A DNA stretch of 64,000 bases from Sclerodactyla briareus (lineage: Eukaryota > Echinodermata > Holothuroidea > Dendrochirotida > Sclerodactylidae). Numbering within the stretch: position 1 is the first letter of the stretch; each line of letters begins with the position of its first letter. The notes beneath the pieces are model-generated. The model was not told the DNA's origin and did not search any database. It saw nothing but the letters and a program-made list of their open reading frames with translations. The translations under genes were made by a program, and so were the position numbers. Positions 12,884-24,590 of the stretch are shown piece by piece. The stretch lies in contig JAODTK010000444.1 of NCBI GenBank assembly GCA_026419785.1, positions 186,001 through 250,000 on the forward strand, given 5' to 3'.

Positions 12884-14155
12884 AATGACCATGGTCGAGC
12901 TTTTGTACTGCCTCCCCTGACTGAAGATGAAACAAAGGAGGCAGATAAACCAGATGTGGACTTCCTGTTTTGTCTGTGAAAGTGCTGTGGTGGAAACCAA
13001 GGTAAACACGGTACAGGGGTTTCCAGGAAAGCAAACCTCATATTTGAACCCTGAGTCTGTCTGGAGAACTTTTCTCGCCAAACAGGCCATGATCCAGAAG
13101 ATCTTGTCGAAGTGGAGAGTGTTTCTTAGATCCACACGCTGCCACCGGAAAAGATGTGATGAGAGTGTACGATCCTGATACCATTGAAATGACAAGGGTA
13201 TCATGCAGGACGTGGCGGCAGGACTAGAGGCACCGCCTGTAAGTTGTAGAATAGAGCCACTCAAGAAGAGAGGGAAAAGAAGAACCCATGGAGAAGGATC
13301 TACTGTTGAAGCAGCAAGTGCAAGTTTTTTGTTTTTTGGTTGTTTGGACAGACCATGGGACCTGCCTACACCTTGCGACCCATTGGGGGAGATGGCGTTG
13401 CAGGAGAGGACAGTCCAAATGTGGATATGTGCTGTGGGAGGAGGAGGAAAGCAGTTCCCAGAACCATCCTGCAGTAACTGGTCTGAAAGTTGTCCCATGT
13501 ACCGAAGAGCCCCTCCTCAAAATTCAGGATCCACAAACTGGAAGAGTGTTCTTGCTGAGCAATTGTCAGATTTCCGCTGAACAACTCCAGTCTGAACGCA
13601 CTGCCTACATGCCCGAAGACACGCCTGGGCAATGTGAAAGTGTTTGATTCCCACCAGGAGGGGAATTTGTGGAAGCCGTGCCTTCAGAGAGACTGAAAGA
13701 CGAAAATAGCCGAAGCCAGCACCGTTTGATGAGGAAGCACCCTGGGAAGTTGACAGATGAAGGAAACCAATGGAAGTGGCCGACCAGGACAACGAGGACG
13801 GATGCTCCGTCACTGACAGGTCATGAACTGACCAAGGACCTGCCTACACCCTGAGAAAAGCAGGTCAGGATGGAGTTGCTGACAGAGACAGCCCCGATAT
13901 TGACTATGTGATGTCAGAGCAACCTATGATAGTGAAATGCCACCTGTCACCAGTGTCAGGAGCTGTGCCAAACCACGAGCAATTGTGGTCAGTGATCCTC
14001 AGACAGGCAAGTTTTTCTGCAGACCACACCGACGAAAGACCCAGAGGAGGTATCCAGAGGCAAGTAGTCGCATTGGTTCCAGATCCAGATGACAGGTCGG
14101 GAGACGCCAACATCAAGGTTTACGACCCGGAAAAAGGTCAAGTCACATGCGGGTG
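12798..14155. repeat. 1358-bp exact duplicate block, copy 2
   Basis: Identical to 6128-7485. Unlike copy 1 it continues on its right side into further coding repeats: the frame from module 3 runs on through WIEQDSGEKPALEQVMTDHG. This copy is therefore the one in natural context, and copy 1 is the one cut off by intron sequence. Confidence 0.95.
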
Positions 14156-17100
14156 GTGGACAACCAAGGGGTGGATTGAACAGGACTCTGGGGAGAAGCC
14201 TGCTCTTGAGCAAGTTATGACTGACCATGGTCCAGCTTTTGTACTGAATCCCCTCTGACTGAAGATAACCAAGGAAGGCAGGTAACCCAGATGTGGACTT
14301 CATGCTGTCTGATGAAATGCTGTGGTGAAAACCCAAGGGGTGACAGGTAAACAGGTATGTCCCAAGGAAAGCAAACCCACCTCATTGTTTGCAACCCTGA
14401 GTCTGGAAGAACTTTTCTCATGCCAAAACAGGCCACGGATCCAGAAGATCTTGCAAAGTTGAAGAGTTGTTTCTTAGCTCCACATGCTGCCACCGGAAAA
14501 GATGGGATGAGAGTGTACGATCCTGATACCATTGAAATGACAAAGGAATGGTGTTCCTGGAGAGACGTGCTGCAGGACCTAGAGGCACAGCCGTAGAAAG
14601 AAACAGGCCACTCAAGAAGAGAGGGAAGAAGAACCCAATGGAGAAGAGGATGCTCCTGTGAAGGCAGCAGTTGTGACAGATATGGGACCTGCCTACACCT
14701 TGCGACCCGATGGGGGAGATGGCGTGCAGGAGGGAGGACAGTCCAGATGTGGACTATGTGCTGTGTGAGGAAAGAAGTCCCCAGAACCATCCTGCAGTAA
14801 CTGATCTGAAAGTTGTCCCATGTACAGAAGAGCCTCTCAAAAATCAAGGATCCCAAAAACTGGACGAGATGTTCCTTGCTGAGCATGTCAGGTCCCTGAA
14901 CAACTCCAGTCTGAACGCACTGCCTACATGACCGAGACAAGCCTGGCAAGGTGAAAGTGTTTGATCCCATCATGGAGTAAAAGGAAGTCCTGGAAGCCGT
15001 GCCCTCAGAGAGCCTGAAAATGAAACTCGCAGCAGGCAGCACGTGAGCGGAAAGCACCTGGTAAGGTGACAGAGATGAGAACCAATGGAAGTTGCTGACC
15101 AGGACAAGGAGGACGGATTGCTTCCTGTCACTGACAGGTCATGACTGACGAAGGACCTGCCTACACCCTGAAAAAGGAGGTCAGGATGGAGTTGCTGACA
15201 ACGACAGCCCCGATATGCTATGTTTCTGTCAGAGCAGACCTCTGATAGTGAAATGCCAACTGTCACCAGCAGTGTGAGAGCTGTGCCAAAAACAACAGCA
15301 TTGTGGCATGTATCCTAAGACAGGGCGAAAGTTTTCTTGCAGAGCCCACCGAAGAACCAGAGGAGGTGTCCCGAGGCAAAGTAGCATTGATTCCAGGTGA
15401 CAGGTCGGGAGAAGACAACATCAAGGTTTACGCCGGGAAAAGGGTTCAAGTCACATTCGTTGCTGCCAACCAAGGAATGGATTGAACAGGACTCGGGAGA
15501 AGAGAAGCCTGCTATTGAGCAAGTTATGACTGACCATGGTTCCAGTTTTGTACTGCCAATCCCTGACTGAAGATGAAAACCAAGGAGGCAGGATAAACCA
15601 GATGTTGGACTCTCATGCTTTGATGAAAGTGCGGTGGCTGAGACACCCAAGGTGGACGGTCACAGGTCTTCCCAGAAAGCAAAACCCCTATTGTTTGCCA
15701 ACCCCTAGTCTGGAGAACTGTTCTCTGCCAACACAGGCACGGATCCAGAAGATTTGCAAAGTTGAAAGTGGTTTCTTAGCTCCACATGCTGCCACAGGGA
15801 AAAAGATGTGATGAGAGTGTACGAGCATGATACCAATAAAATGACAAAGGGTGTTCCTGCAGAGAAGTGGCTGCAGGGACCTAGAGGCACAGCCTGTAGA
15901 AAACAGAGCCACTCAAGAAGGAGAGGGAAAAGAAGAACCCAGGAGGAAGGATGCCTCCTGGGAAGGAAGCAATTGGCCAGAGATATGGGACCTGCCTACA
16001 CCTTGAGAAAACCCGTGGGGGAGATGGCGTGCAGGAGAGGAAAGTCCAGATGAGGACTATGTGCTGTGTGAGGAAAGAAGTCCCCAGAACCATCCTGCAG
16101 TAACTGATCTGAAAGTTGTCCCTCCCATGTAAGAGAGCCTATCAAAATAAGTGATCCACAAACTGGCGGTGGGTTCCTTGCTGAGCCTGTCAGGTCCTGA
16201 ACACACTCTGTCCTGAAACGCATGCCTTACATGCCCGAAGAAGGACAAGCTGGCAATAAGTGTGTTTGATCCCACAATGGAGGAAGTCGTGGAAGCCGTG
16301 CCATCAGAGAGGATGAAGACTGAAAAACTAGCCGCAGCAGCACCCGTTGATGAGGAAGCACCTGGTAAGGTGGCAGATGAGAGAACCAATGGAAGTTGCC
16401 GACCAGGCCAGCGGGACGGACGCACCTGTCACTAGACAGGTCATGACTGGACAAGGACCGCCTACAACCTAGAAAGCGGTCAGGATGGCGTTGCTGACAA
16501 AGGACAGCCCTGATATTGACTATGTTTGTCAGAGCAGACATTGATAGTGAAATGCCAACTGTCACCAGTGTGAGAGCTGTCTAAAACCCACAAGCCATTG
16601 CTGGTCAGTTGATCCTCAGACAGGTGAAGTTTTTCTGGCAGACCCCACCGAAGACCCAGAGGAGGTGTCCAGAGGCAAAGTAGAATTGGTTCCAGATGAC
16701 AGGTCGGGAGGGAGACGACAAACCAAAGGTTTAAGACCCGGAAAAGGGTTCAAGTCACATTCGTTGTTTGCCACCAAAGAGTGGATTGAAAAGGACTCTG
16801 GGGAGAAGCCTGTCTTGAGAAAGTTATGACTGACCACAGTCCAGGCTTTGTACTGCATCCCCTGACTGAAATGAGACCACGGAGGCAGATAAACCAGATG
16901 TGGACTTTGCTCTCTGATGAATTGCTGTGGTGAGAAGCCAAGTGAAGGTTACACAGGGTTAATTCCCAGAAAGCAAACCCCTCATTGTTTGCAACCCATG
17001 AGTCTGAGGAACTTTCTCTGCAAACCAGGCCACTGATCCAGAAGATCGTGCAAAGTTGAAGAGACGTGGTTCTTGCTCCACATGCTGCCACCGGAAAAGA

Positions 17101-18773
17101 AAGAGATGGATTGGAGTGTACGATCTGATACCAATGAAATGACAAAGGGTGTTCCTGCAGAGACGTGGGCCGCAGGATCTAGAGGCACCAGCCTGTAGAA
17201 ACGGAGCCACTCAAGAAGTGGAGGGAAGAAGAACCATGAAGAAGGATTGCTCCTGTGAAGCAGCAAGTTGTGAAAGACATGGACTGGCCTAACATTGCGG
17301 ACCCATTGGGGGGAGATGGCGTTACAGGAGAGGACTCCAGATGTGGACTATGTGCTGTGTGAGGAAAGAAGTCCCCAGAACCATCCTGCTGTAACTGGTC
17401 TGAAAGTTGTCTCATGTACTGAAGAGCCTCTCAAAAATCGGTGATCCACACACTGGAGAGATGTTCCGTGCTGAGCCATGAAGGTCCCTGAACAACTCCG
17501 TCGGAACGCACGGCCTACATGCCCGAAGACGAGGCCTGGGCAATGTGAAAGTGTGTGATCCCACCATTGGAGGAAGTCGTGGAAGCCGTTGCCCGTCAGA
17601 GAGCATTGAAAGACGAAAACTAGCCGCAGCCGGGCAGCACCCGTGATGAGGAAGCCACCTGGCTAAGGTGACGATTGAAGAACCAATGGAAGGTGCTGGA
17701 CCAGGACAAGAGGACGGATGCTCCTGTCACTAAACAGGTCATGACTGACGAAGACCGCTACACCCTTAGAAAGAAAAGCAGGTCAGGATGGAGTTGCTGA
17801 CAAAGGCAGCCCGATTATTGACTATGTTGACTGTCAGAAAGAAGACCTCTGATAGTTGAAAATGCCAGCTGTCACCAGTGTGAGAGCTGTGCCAAAAACC
17901 ACAGCCATTGCCTGGGTCAGTGATCCTCAGACAGGTGAAGTTTTTTCTGGCAGAGCCCACCGAAGACAGAGGAGGTGTCCAGAGGCAAAGTAGCATTGGT
18001 CCCAGATGGACAGCCGGGTCGGAGACACAACATCAGTTTACGACCCGGGAAAAGGGTCAAGTCACATTCGGTGTGCCAAACCAAGGAGTGGATTGTTGAA
18101 CAGGACTCTGGGGGAGAAGCCTGCTCTTGAGCAAGTTATGACTGACCATGGTCCAGTTTTGTACTGCATCCCCTGACTAGAAGATGAAACCAAGGAGGTA
18201 GATAAACCAGATGTGGACTGCATTGCTGTCTGTTGAAACGTGCTTGTGGCTGAGAAAACCCAAGGTTGACAGGTACAAAGGTATTCCCCCAGAAACACAC
18301 CCCTCATGTTTTTGAGACCCTGGAGTTGGAGAATTGTTTCTATGCATACAGGCCACTGATCAAGAAGATCTGGACACCAAAAAAAAAAAACAAGTTAAAA
18401 GTGGTTTATTAGCTCCACATGCTGCCACCGGGAAAGATTGGTGATGTGAGAGTGTACGATACATTGAGACCACTGAAGGGACAAAGGGTTGTTCCTGCAG
18501 AGACGTGGATGCAGGACCTAGAGGCACAGCCTGTAGAAATAGAGCCACTCAAGAAGGAGAGGGAAGAAGAAGAACCCCATGGAGAAGGATGCTCCTGTGA
18601 AGCAGCAAGTTGTGACAGTATGGGACATGCCTACACCTGCGAACCCGTTGGGGGGAGATGGAGTTGCAGGAAGGAGGGGGACAGTACAGAGGTGGACTAT
18701 GTGCTGGTGAGGAAAGCGTCCCCAGAAATCTGCAGTAACTGTATGAAGTTGGCCCATGTACAGAAGAGCCTTC
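12884..18773 (+). CDS. Giant exon of tandem 435-aa super-repeats (R2-R6)
   Basis: Five consecutive super-repeats start at 12884, 14217, 15526, 16826 and 18138 (spacing 1333, 1309, 1300, 1312 bp); the last is cut short at about 18773. Every unit has three modules in order: DHGPAFVL with DKPDVDF; MGPAYTL with SPDVDYVLCEE; and EGPAYTLRKAGQDG with SPDIDY. Shared later motifs are a VVP, TGxxFLA, a DPE stretch and KVYDP or RVYDP, followed by VPAE in module 1. The composition is acidic, rich in Glu, Asp, Pro and Thr, without coiled-coil periodicity. Each copy has several frameshifts at different sites. Sense is judged + because motifs recur between modules and flanking exons lie on +. C. elegans ANC-1 (nesprin) is known for nearly identical long tandem repeats, a possible architectural parallel only. 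No known domain recognised. Confidence 0.65.
14217..15525 (+). repeat. Super-repeat unit R3
   Basis: 1309-bp unit. Module 1 reads MTDHGPAFVL and, in a second frame, NPESGRTFLM, ATDPEDLAKLKS and GMRVYDPDTIEMTKE. Module 2 is near 14684 and reads SPDVDYVLCEE in one frame. Module 3 is near 15154. Frame changes fall at different sites from R2 and R4, as expected of scattered base errors or independent decay. Confidence 0.75.
15526..16825 (+). repeat. Super-repeat unit R4
   Basis: 1300-bp unit with the same three modules (starts near 15526, 15988 and 16455). It shows FLAEPTEEPEEVSRGKVAL-type text in the part before R4 proper, and VPAEKWLQ in module 1. Several indels relative to R2, R3 and R5. Confidence 0.75.
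16826..18137 (+). repeat. Super-repeat unit R5
   Basis: 1312-bp unit. The module 1 start is mutated (gaccacagtccagg for gaccatggtccag). Module 2 near 17279 is the most damaged. Module 3 near 17755 keeps the VILRQVKFFLAEPTED type of text (17908-17970) and a KGQVTF ending. Confidence 0.7.
18138..18773 (+). repeat. Super-repeat unit R6, truncated
   Basis: Only module 1 (with an insertion of about ten A after gatctggacacc near 18376) and about half of module 2 remain. Homology stops after cagaagagcc at 18773, in the middle of what is VVPCTEEPL in other units. The abrupt end in mid-module has no GT donor, so it is more likely a rearrangement or assembly break than an exon end. Confidence 0.7.
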
Positions 18774-19608
18774 ACTACCCATTCAGTTGTGATCTCAAAA
18801 GCATAGGCTGCATACTGATCTGGAGACCTTTCCCAATATTGTGACATAATTTCAATATGAGTGGGAATGATTTTGGAATCATTTCTGAGCAAAAATGTGG
18901 GCCAGTGTTTTGAGAAAGACACAACACTTGATTCAACTCATGATTGTGTAATCTGTGGTTTGTGAGTAACAATTTTTACAATGATCATGGAGGAAGACTC
19001 ACAAAATGCTTTAGGAAAAATTTACCTCATATAGGTAGCATGTGATGATAATTTCAATGAGAATTGACTGTGTACAAAGTAATTCTTGAATTGTGAGATG
19101 AAGAAATTAGTTTAAAGTCATCATTTTGATGTCTTACCTAACAGTATACCCCTCCTCCTGCAGTTTAGAGCATAGCAATCACAGCGTCCATTGTATCCGC
19201 TGCCCTTCTGCCATCAAAACCTGTGGAGAACAATGCATGCATGTCTATCCATCCGTGCATCCACAAATTATCCAAATTGCTACTCCAGGAGATGTGGGAT
19301 GCTATGGACGAACGAACATACTAACGAAACGAGCAGACGGAGGGAGAGACATGATGACTAAAAATCAGCAAAATGCTTTTTGTCTCGCCTGAACAAAGTT
19401 AAGGAAGAGACTTTGCTAGCTCTTGTGGCAAGTGTATATATGTGTGTGTGTGTGTCACACTTTCTCAGTCACTAGCAGGAAGCTATGGTTTACATGTTTT
19501 TCAGAGATGTATGATGTTATGGTTAGCATGTTTTTTCAGCTAGCATTTGTAAAGATCGATGTGGATGCGTCATTGAACTTGAGGAAACTAATCTAATCAA
19601 CTCTACAG
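18774..19608 (+). other. Intron or breakpoint sequence between repeat array and next exon
   Basis: Non-repetitive AT-rich sequence starting where the super-repeat breaks off, with a short (TG)n at 19437-19453 and an acceptor caactctacag at 19598-19608. No exon or element was recognised. Confidence 0.5.
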
Positions 19609-19774
19609 GATCTTCAACAAGGACAGGCTGACCAGAATGCCATACTAGCTGATTGCCAGGAGAGACTTGATGCCCTCCAGGACTGGCTGCCAGGGTTTCA
19701 GGCGACGTATATCAGCAACACAACAGGATGAGGAAGGATCAGCCGATATAACTGAGAAGATCAGTGCTGATCAG
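19609..19774 (+). CDS. Spectrin-repeat exon, DLQQGQADQNAILADCQERL
   Basis: Acceptor ctctacag before 19609, donor CAG|GTATTA at 19775. Phase 0 at both ends once one extra C near 19690 is discounted (166 bp observed; 165 would be in frame). It reads a helix with LDALQDWL, the typical Trp of spectrin-repeat helix A, then GFRRRISATQQDEE and ADITEKISADQ. The next exon continues the helix (DHLADLVRKMES). Probably rod of a giant linker protein between actin/nuclear envelope or other cytoskeletal partners, by family analogy. Confidence 0.8.
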
Positions 19775-22683
19775 GTATTAGTTATAACCAAATTATGCAG
19801 AGGTGCCAACTCTTCCGATTTGATCGTATTTGTTACAAATTTTCATGTGTGGTCCGACTTCCTGCTAGGTGCGTAAATGTTCCAATTTGTAGGATTTCAG
19901 TGAGATATTTATTTTTTATATATGCATGTAACAAATAGAACATTGTGTGTTTTCTCTTTGAAAAAAAAAAAAAAAACTAACAAAGAATATGCCAAACTGG
20001 AGATTCTTTCGATAAAATCAAGCATCAAAATCATATAATATTTATTCTCCATATCATGCGATAACCCTATTAAGTCTACGAAAACATGCATGCAAGTCAA
20101 CGCTGCGTAGCAGCTATACAATTTAACCTTTTGCGGAACTAGTACAGTATACCTCTGTGAGGTTTTGAATTCCACCATGTGCTGTAAGCCTGTAACAGCT
20201 AAATACTGGTAAGCACTGTGCCATTGTGGGTCTTCTTCGTGGAAGTTGCGATGTCGAAATGAGTCTTGCATTTTGGATTGCTGCAAACTTCATTCTGGTC
20301 GTAGTTCTGAACTTTTTTTTTATGATTGATTGGCATCATAACATGTACATATAGATCGGGTAGTCTTTCGGTTTCTTTTCAAGAGTTATGCAACTATTGA
20401 ATTACCCCTTTGCTGGTTTGAATTCTCCACGATGCATCACATATTTTGCTTCACAAATTGAGAATCACATCAATTGCGAGTCCGTGGAAACATGTTGCAT
20501 TCATTCTGGTATGCAATACCGATTAAATTGAATGCCAAGTCTGCCTGTTGTTTTCAGGACATATCTCTACATAGTGATGTTCACCAAAATATGCAACGAA
20601 CATTGCTAAATTTGTGGAGTCGATTGGGCCAATACAAGACCACTGAACAATGTTAGCCTGATGTTTTCTGTTTCCTATTACACCATTCTTCACAGTTAAC
20701 TCAGCTGGAAAAGTTTTGGAGGTGATGGTATTCAGAAGGAATGCATAAATGAAAACACTGTACATATAGCAACTAATTAATATTTGGCAAGTATATTCAA
20801 AAGGGAATATACAGAAAAGTGCTTTTCATTAATAAGTTAACCATTAGTGAATTCCACATTTTTTTGAATGCAAGTCAACATTGGTATGAGTAATGATGGG
20901 CAAATGAGAAACACGTAGGCAGTGCAAAACATCAACAAGTATAGATTAGGCTGACAATACAATGCATTTGTCCATTTCAGACTGAGAGTATGTGTGCAAT
21001 ACTTGCTTAGGCCTCGGCCCTTAGGTTTACCTTACCCTAAGCAATGTCCAATGTGCTATGATTGATGGTTGGGGGTCGCTGGTGCTCTTATGACGATTTG
21101 AGTTATGATAGGTTAGACAACATGGAGTATATTTAGTGTGAAACTTTTTTCGATTCACCTTTCCTATTAGGCAATTGACGAAAACAAATCCCTACAGAAC
21201 TGGAAATTCCTGAAATATACTCAAGTCATATTTACCATGGAATGTTGCACCATTTTGCATCTAGCCTGCTTTGTATAAGCACACATTTTCAGAGGGGGCA
21301 GGCGACACCCCCCTCCCCTCAGACCCCTCCCCCCGGACGGCAATCACACAAAGATTGTTCCTACAAGGGTTGTTCAAAACTTTGGCACCTCTGAGCAGGC
21401 ACACGAATGTATGCATGTGTAACCACTGATAATGTGTTGCTGTGTAGATCAGGCCGGACGCGATGTGTATAGTTTTGAGTTGACCTAATATATGGGGGAG
21501 TCCTGCACAATTAGACGATTAGAGGAAGTATCAAACACCTCGGACCACTCTGACTCTGGTATGAATAAGTCACAATTATGACATAATTTGTATGTCTTCT
21601 GAGCAGTGGCCTATGACCCAAGTGATCAATAATTTTTTACCCAAAATTGAGTTTTTGCAGTCAGTAGAAGTTTTGCAGCTGTTATTTAGCAAATATTGCA
21701 GCAGCATGTGGTCTAGGTGTCCTGACCTCAACCCCCCCCCCCCCCATGACAAATCTTTGCATACGCTACTGATTCTGTGGGGATAGTGATGATGCCCCAA
21801 TGTCAGCTTTGGGCTGTAGGAGCACATGCAGTTTCTGGTTGCACGTCACTGTACGATGAGGACATGCCCATCGGGAAGTACCAATCTTGAATACCAATTG
21901 TTGTGTGATTTTTCTTGTTTCGCATATTGTACACAAAAAGAAATTGCCATTTCACTACATGCCCCTCTGATGACAAATCGGGTGAGGGTCCTGATTAGAA
22001 ATGATCCTTTGTCTTCATGGTTTGATGATGTATAAATGGATCTCCATTATCCACATGAACATGTGAACATATGGCATGCCACATTGAAGATGTGCTCATC
22101 AAACTTGAGCACATGGTCATACACTTCAATTTTTGGCCAGGCCGTATCAAACAAAAAAAATCACTCAATATATTTACTCCAGTCAATTATAGCAGCACTG
22201 GCTTCAGTCACTGTCATACCTTCAAATTGAAAGTTGCATTGATGTCACTAAGTCATTTGTGCTGTCTCTTGTGGATAATTGATGTCCAGTTCTTCGAGGC
22301 CCCATTTTACAATAATGAAGGATGCAGCAACATTTTTCTCAGTTGTATAGACTTGTAGATTATACATATGGAGAATTGGGAGCATAAGGTTCTGTAATAA
22401 TACAAAACCAAAAAAACTAATATATAATATATAACATAAAATTTGGGTACTTATATAGGGCCTTTCCATTGTGGTACCCCAAAGGCTTTACAGATATTAT
22501 CCTGATCATAGGAATTGGTTCGCACTCCAACAATCCTGGACAAAGTATGTGGCAGCAACTTATATAGCGCTGGTTATACTCCTCAAAGGTCCCTATTAAA
22601 CAACTGGGTGGAGTGTAACAGTAACAGTGTTTGTGTGTTTTCCTTAATCCTGACCTGCCCTACCTTCCTGTCTTGTTTGTTAG
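19775..22683 (+). other. Intron (2.9 kb)
   Basis: AT-rich, with a run of 15 A (19961-19975), C-rich runs (21305-21345, 21732-21745) and several short unrelated ORFs. It ends in tgtcttgtttgttag. Nothing else was recognised. Confidence 0.7.
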
Positions 22684-23028
22684 GACCATCTGGCAGATCT
22701 AGTCCGCAAGATGGAATCTCTGGCAGATGTACAGAATGTCATCAGTGGGGTCTTAGATGGAGCTAGTTCACCCCCCGTTCTAGGGGTTCAGTTAGGGGCT
22801 CAGGCCAGTCACCTCCAGGCCCAGATGGAGCCCCTGAAACAGGATTTGGAGGCAAGAATAGAGGACCTAAAATCACTAGAGGATGCGAGTAGACAGGCGG
22901 AGGAGTATGGGAGTGATGTTGATAAATTACAGGACTGGCTGGAGGGACAGCGCAAGGAACCCATAACACAAGAAGCCCCTCCAGAGATAGGCTCTGAGAT
23001 GTTACAGAAAGAAGCACAGCTCCAACAG
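22684..23028 (+). CDS. Spectrin-repeat exon of 115 codons, fully open
   Basis: 345 bp, phase 0-0, acceptor gtttgttag, donor CAG|GTAACT. Begins DHLADLVRKMESLADVQNVI and ends EMLQKEAQLQQ. It contains one helix B/C region (ASHLQAQMEPLKQDLEARIE) and the start of another repeat with KLQDWLEGQRKEP (helix A Trp). Codon use and absence of stops make this the best-supported exon of the gene. It spans about one full repeat of 100-110 residues, the usual family length. A minisatellite starts immediately after its donor. Confidence 0.92.
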
Positions 23029-24590
23029 GTAACTACCTTCACTCCCTTATTCCCTGTTAGTGCCTGTAACATCCTCCAGCCATTTCCTTGTGAATTGTAA
23101 TTCCCTAACATCCTCCATCCTCCAGCCACTCTCATATACCTGTTAGGTGTCTGTTACATCCTGTAGCCACTCTCCTTTACACTCTAAGTGTCTATGATAT
23201 CTTCCAGCCACTTTCTTGTACCCTTTAAGTTTAGGTGCCTGTAACATCTAACATTCCCTAACATCCTCCAACCACTCTCATATACTTGTTAGGTGACTGT
23301 TACATCCTCTAGGCACTCTCCTATACCCTCTAAGTGTCTGTAACATCTTCCAGTCACTTTCTTGTACCCCTTAAAGTTAAGGTACCTGTAAGGCCAAGTA
23401 AAATGAAAACATGTTTAGCGTCCCGCTTTTTCGCAAATGAGGAGGAGGCGGCCCCCTTTTTTTTTTTTTTTTTTGGGCGACCCGACCATTTGTATTATAT
23501 ACCAGATGGGTGTCCCACATGTAGCTCGAACTAATACTAACCAAAATTGCATATTAACCATTTCTAAATGAAATGCCACATGAGTAATACCAGACTTAGA
23601 CAGGTGAAAAGAGGAACAGAAGCAGGCCGAAGCAGAGTTTTGCCACTTGACCTTTCTCAGAGGAGGAGGCCTCTTTTGTTCCTTTTTATATTATGGTTCT
23701 ACAGGGTCTACTAACCTAAAAATGCTTCAAATTGTTCCTTTGTCAAGAGCAAACTAATTCAATGGAGTTAGACTTTCAAAATATTCTTTCAAAAAGTTAT
23801 GGCCTGAATGAAAAAAAAAAAAAATTGTCAGAATCCTCCAAAAAGGAGGCAGGCGGGGTCGCTAAACATGAATTTATTTTTATTTTGCCTAACATCCTCC
23901 AGCCATTTCCTTGTGAATTGTAATTCCCTAACATCCTCCAACCACTCTCATATACTTGTTAGGTGACTGTTACATCCTCTAGGCACTCTCCTATACCCTC
24001 TAAGTGTCTGTAACATCTTCCAGTCACTTTCTTGTACCCTTTGAGTTTAAGTGCCTGTAACATCCTAACATTCCCTAACATCCTCCAACCACTCTCATAT
24101 ACTTGTTAGGTGACTGTTACATCCTCTAGGCACTCTCCTATACCCTCTAAGTGTCTGTAACATCTTCCAGTCACTTTCTTGTACCCTTTAAGTTTAGGTG
24201 CCTGTAACATCCTCCAGCCACTCTCATATACCTGTTAGGTGTCTGTTACATCCACCAGTCAGTCTCCTATACCCTCTAAGTGTCTGTAACATCTTCCAGT
24301 CACTTTCTTGTACCCTTTGAGTTTAAGTGCCTGTAACATCCTCCAGCCATTTCCTTGTGAATTGTAATTCCCTAACATCCTCCAACCACTCTCATATACT
24401 TGTTAGGTGACTGTTACATCCTCTAGGCACTCTCCTATACCCTCTAAGTGTCTGTAACATCTTCCAGTCACTTTCTTGTACCCTTTGAGTTTAAGTGCCT
24501 GTAACATCCTCCAAGCAACTTTCTTATACCTTAGTGCCTGTAACATCATCCAGCCTCTCCTTTATACCCTCTGTGTTGATATCTCAGCCA
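23029..24590 (+). repeat. Intronic minisatellite starting at the donor (units of about 50-60 bp in a higher order)
   Basis: Imperfect units built on the words ctgtaacatcctccagcc, actctcctataccctctaag and actttcttgtacccttt. A higher-order block carrying ccatttccttgtgaattg recurs near 23080, 23905 and 24350. It begins within about 40 bp of the 5' splice site and is split by the MITE at 23392-23889. The unit does not contain exon sequence, unlike the arrays downstream. Confidence 0.85.
23392..23889. mobile_element. PIF/Harbinger-like MITE with TAA target duplication
   Basis: A 498-bp insertion in the minisatellite. The left end ggccaagtaaaatgaaaaca followed by tgtttagcg matches the reverse complement of the right end (ggcaaaataaaaataaattc followed by atgtttagcg). 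TAA flanks both sides (23389-23391, 23890-23892). GGC-starting inverted ends with a 3-bp TWA duplication are typical of PIF/Harbinger. Inside are a T run of about 18 (23458-23475) and an A run; no transposase frame. Confidence 0.75.

Larger units (their letters stand above)
7486..14155 (+). repeat. Tandem duplication of about 6.67 kb, right copy
   Basis: Second copy, consisting of diverged intron (7486-12292), exon start and linker (12293-12797), and the exact block 12798-14155. The intron parts of the two copies have nearly equal length but dense indels. The transition from heavily diverged to identical is abrupt at 12798 (6128 in copy 1). Confidence 0.9.

Noticed and set aside
14215-15057. 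280-codon minus-strand frame, the longest in the window
   Set aside because: It lies antisense to super-repeat R3. The + strand holds the conserved module motifs and the flanking exons. The antisense frame is open only by codon composition and is broken in the other units.
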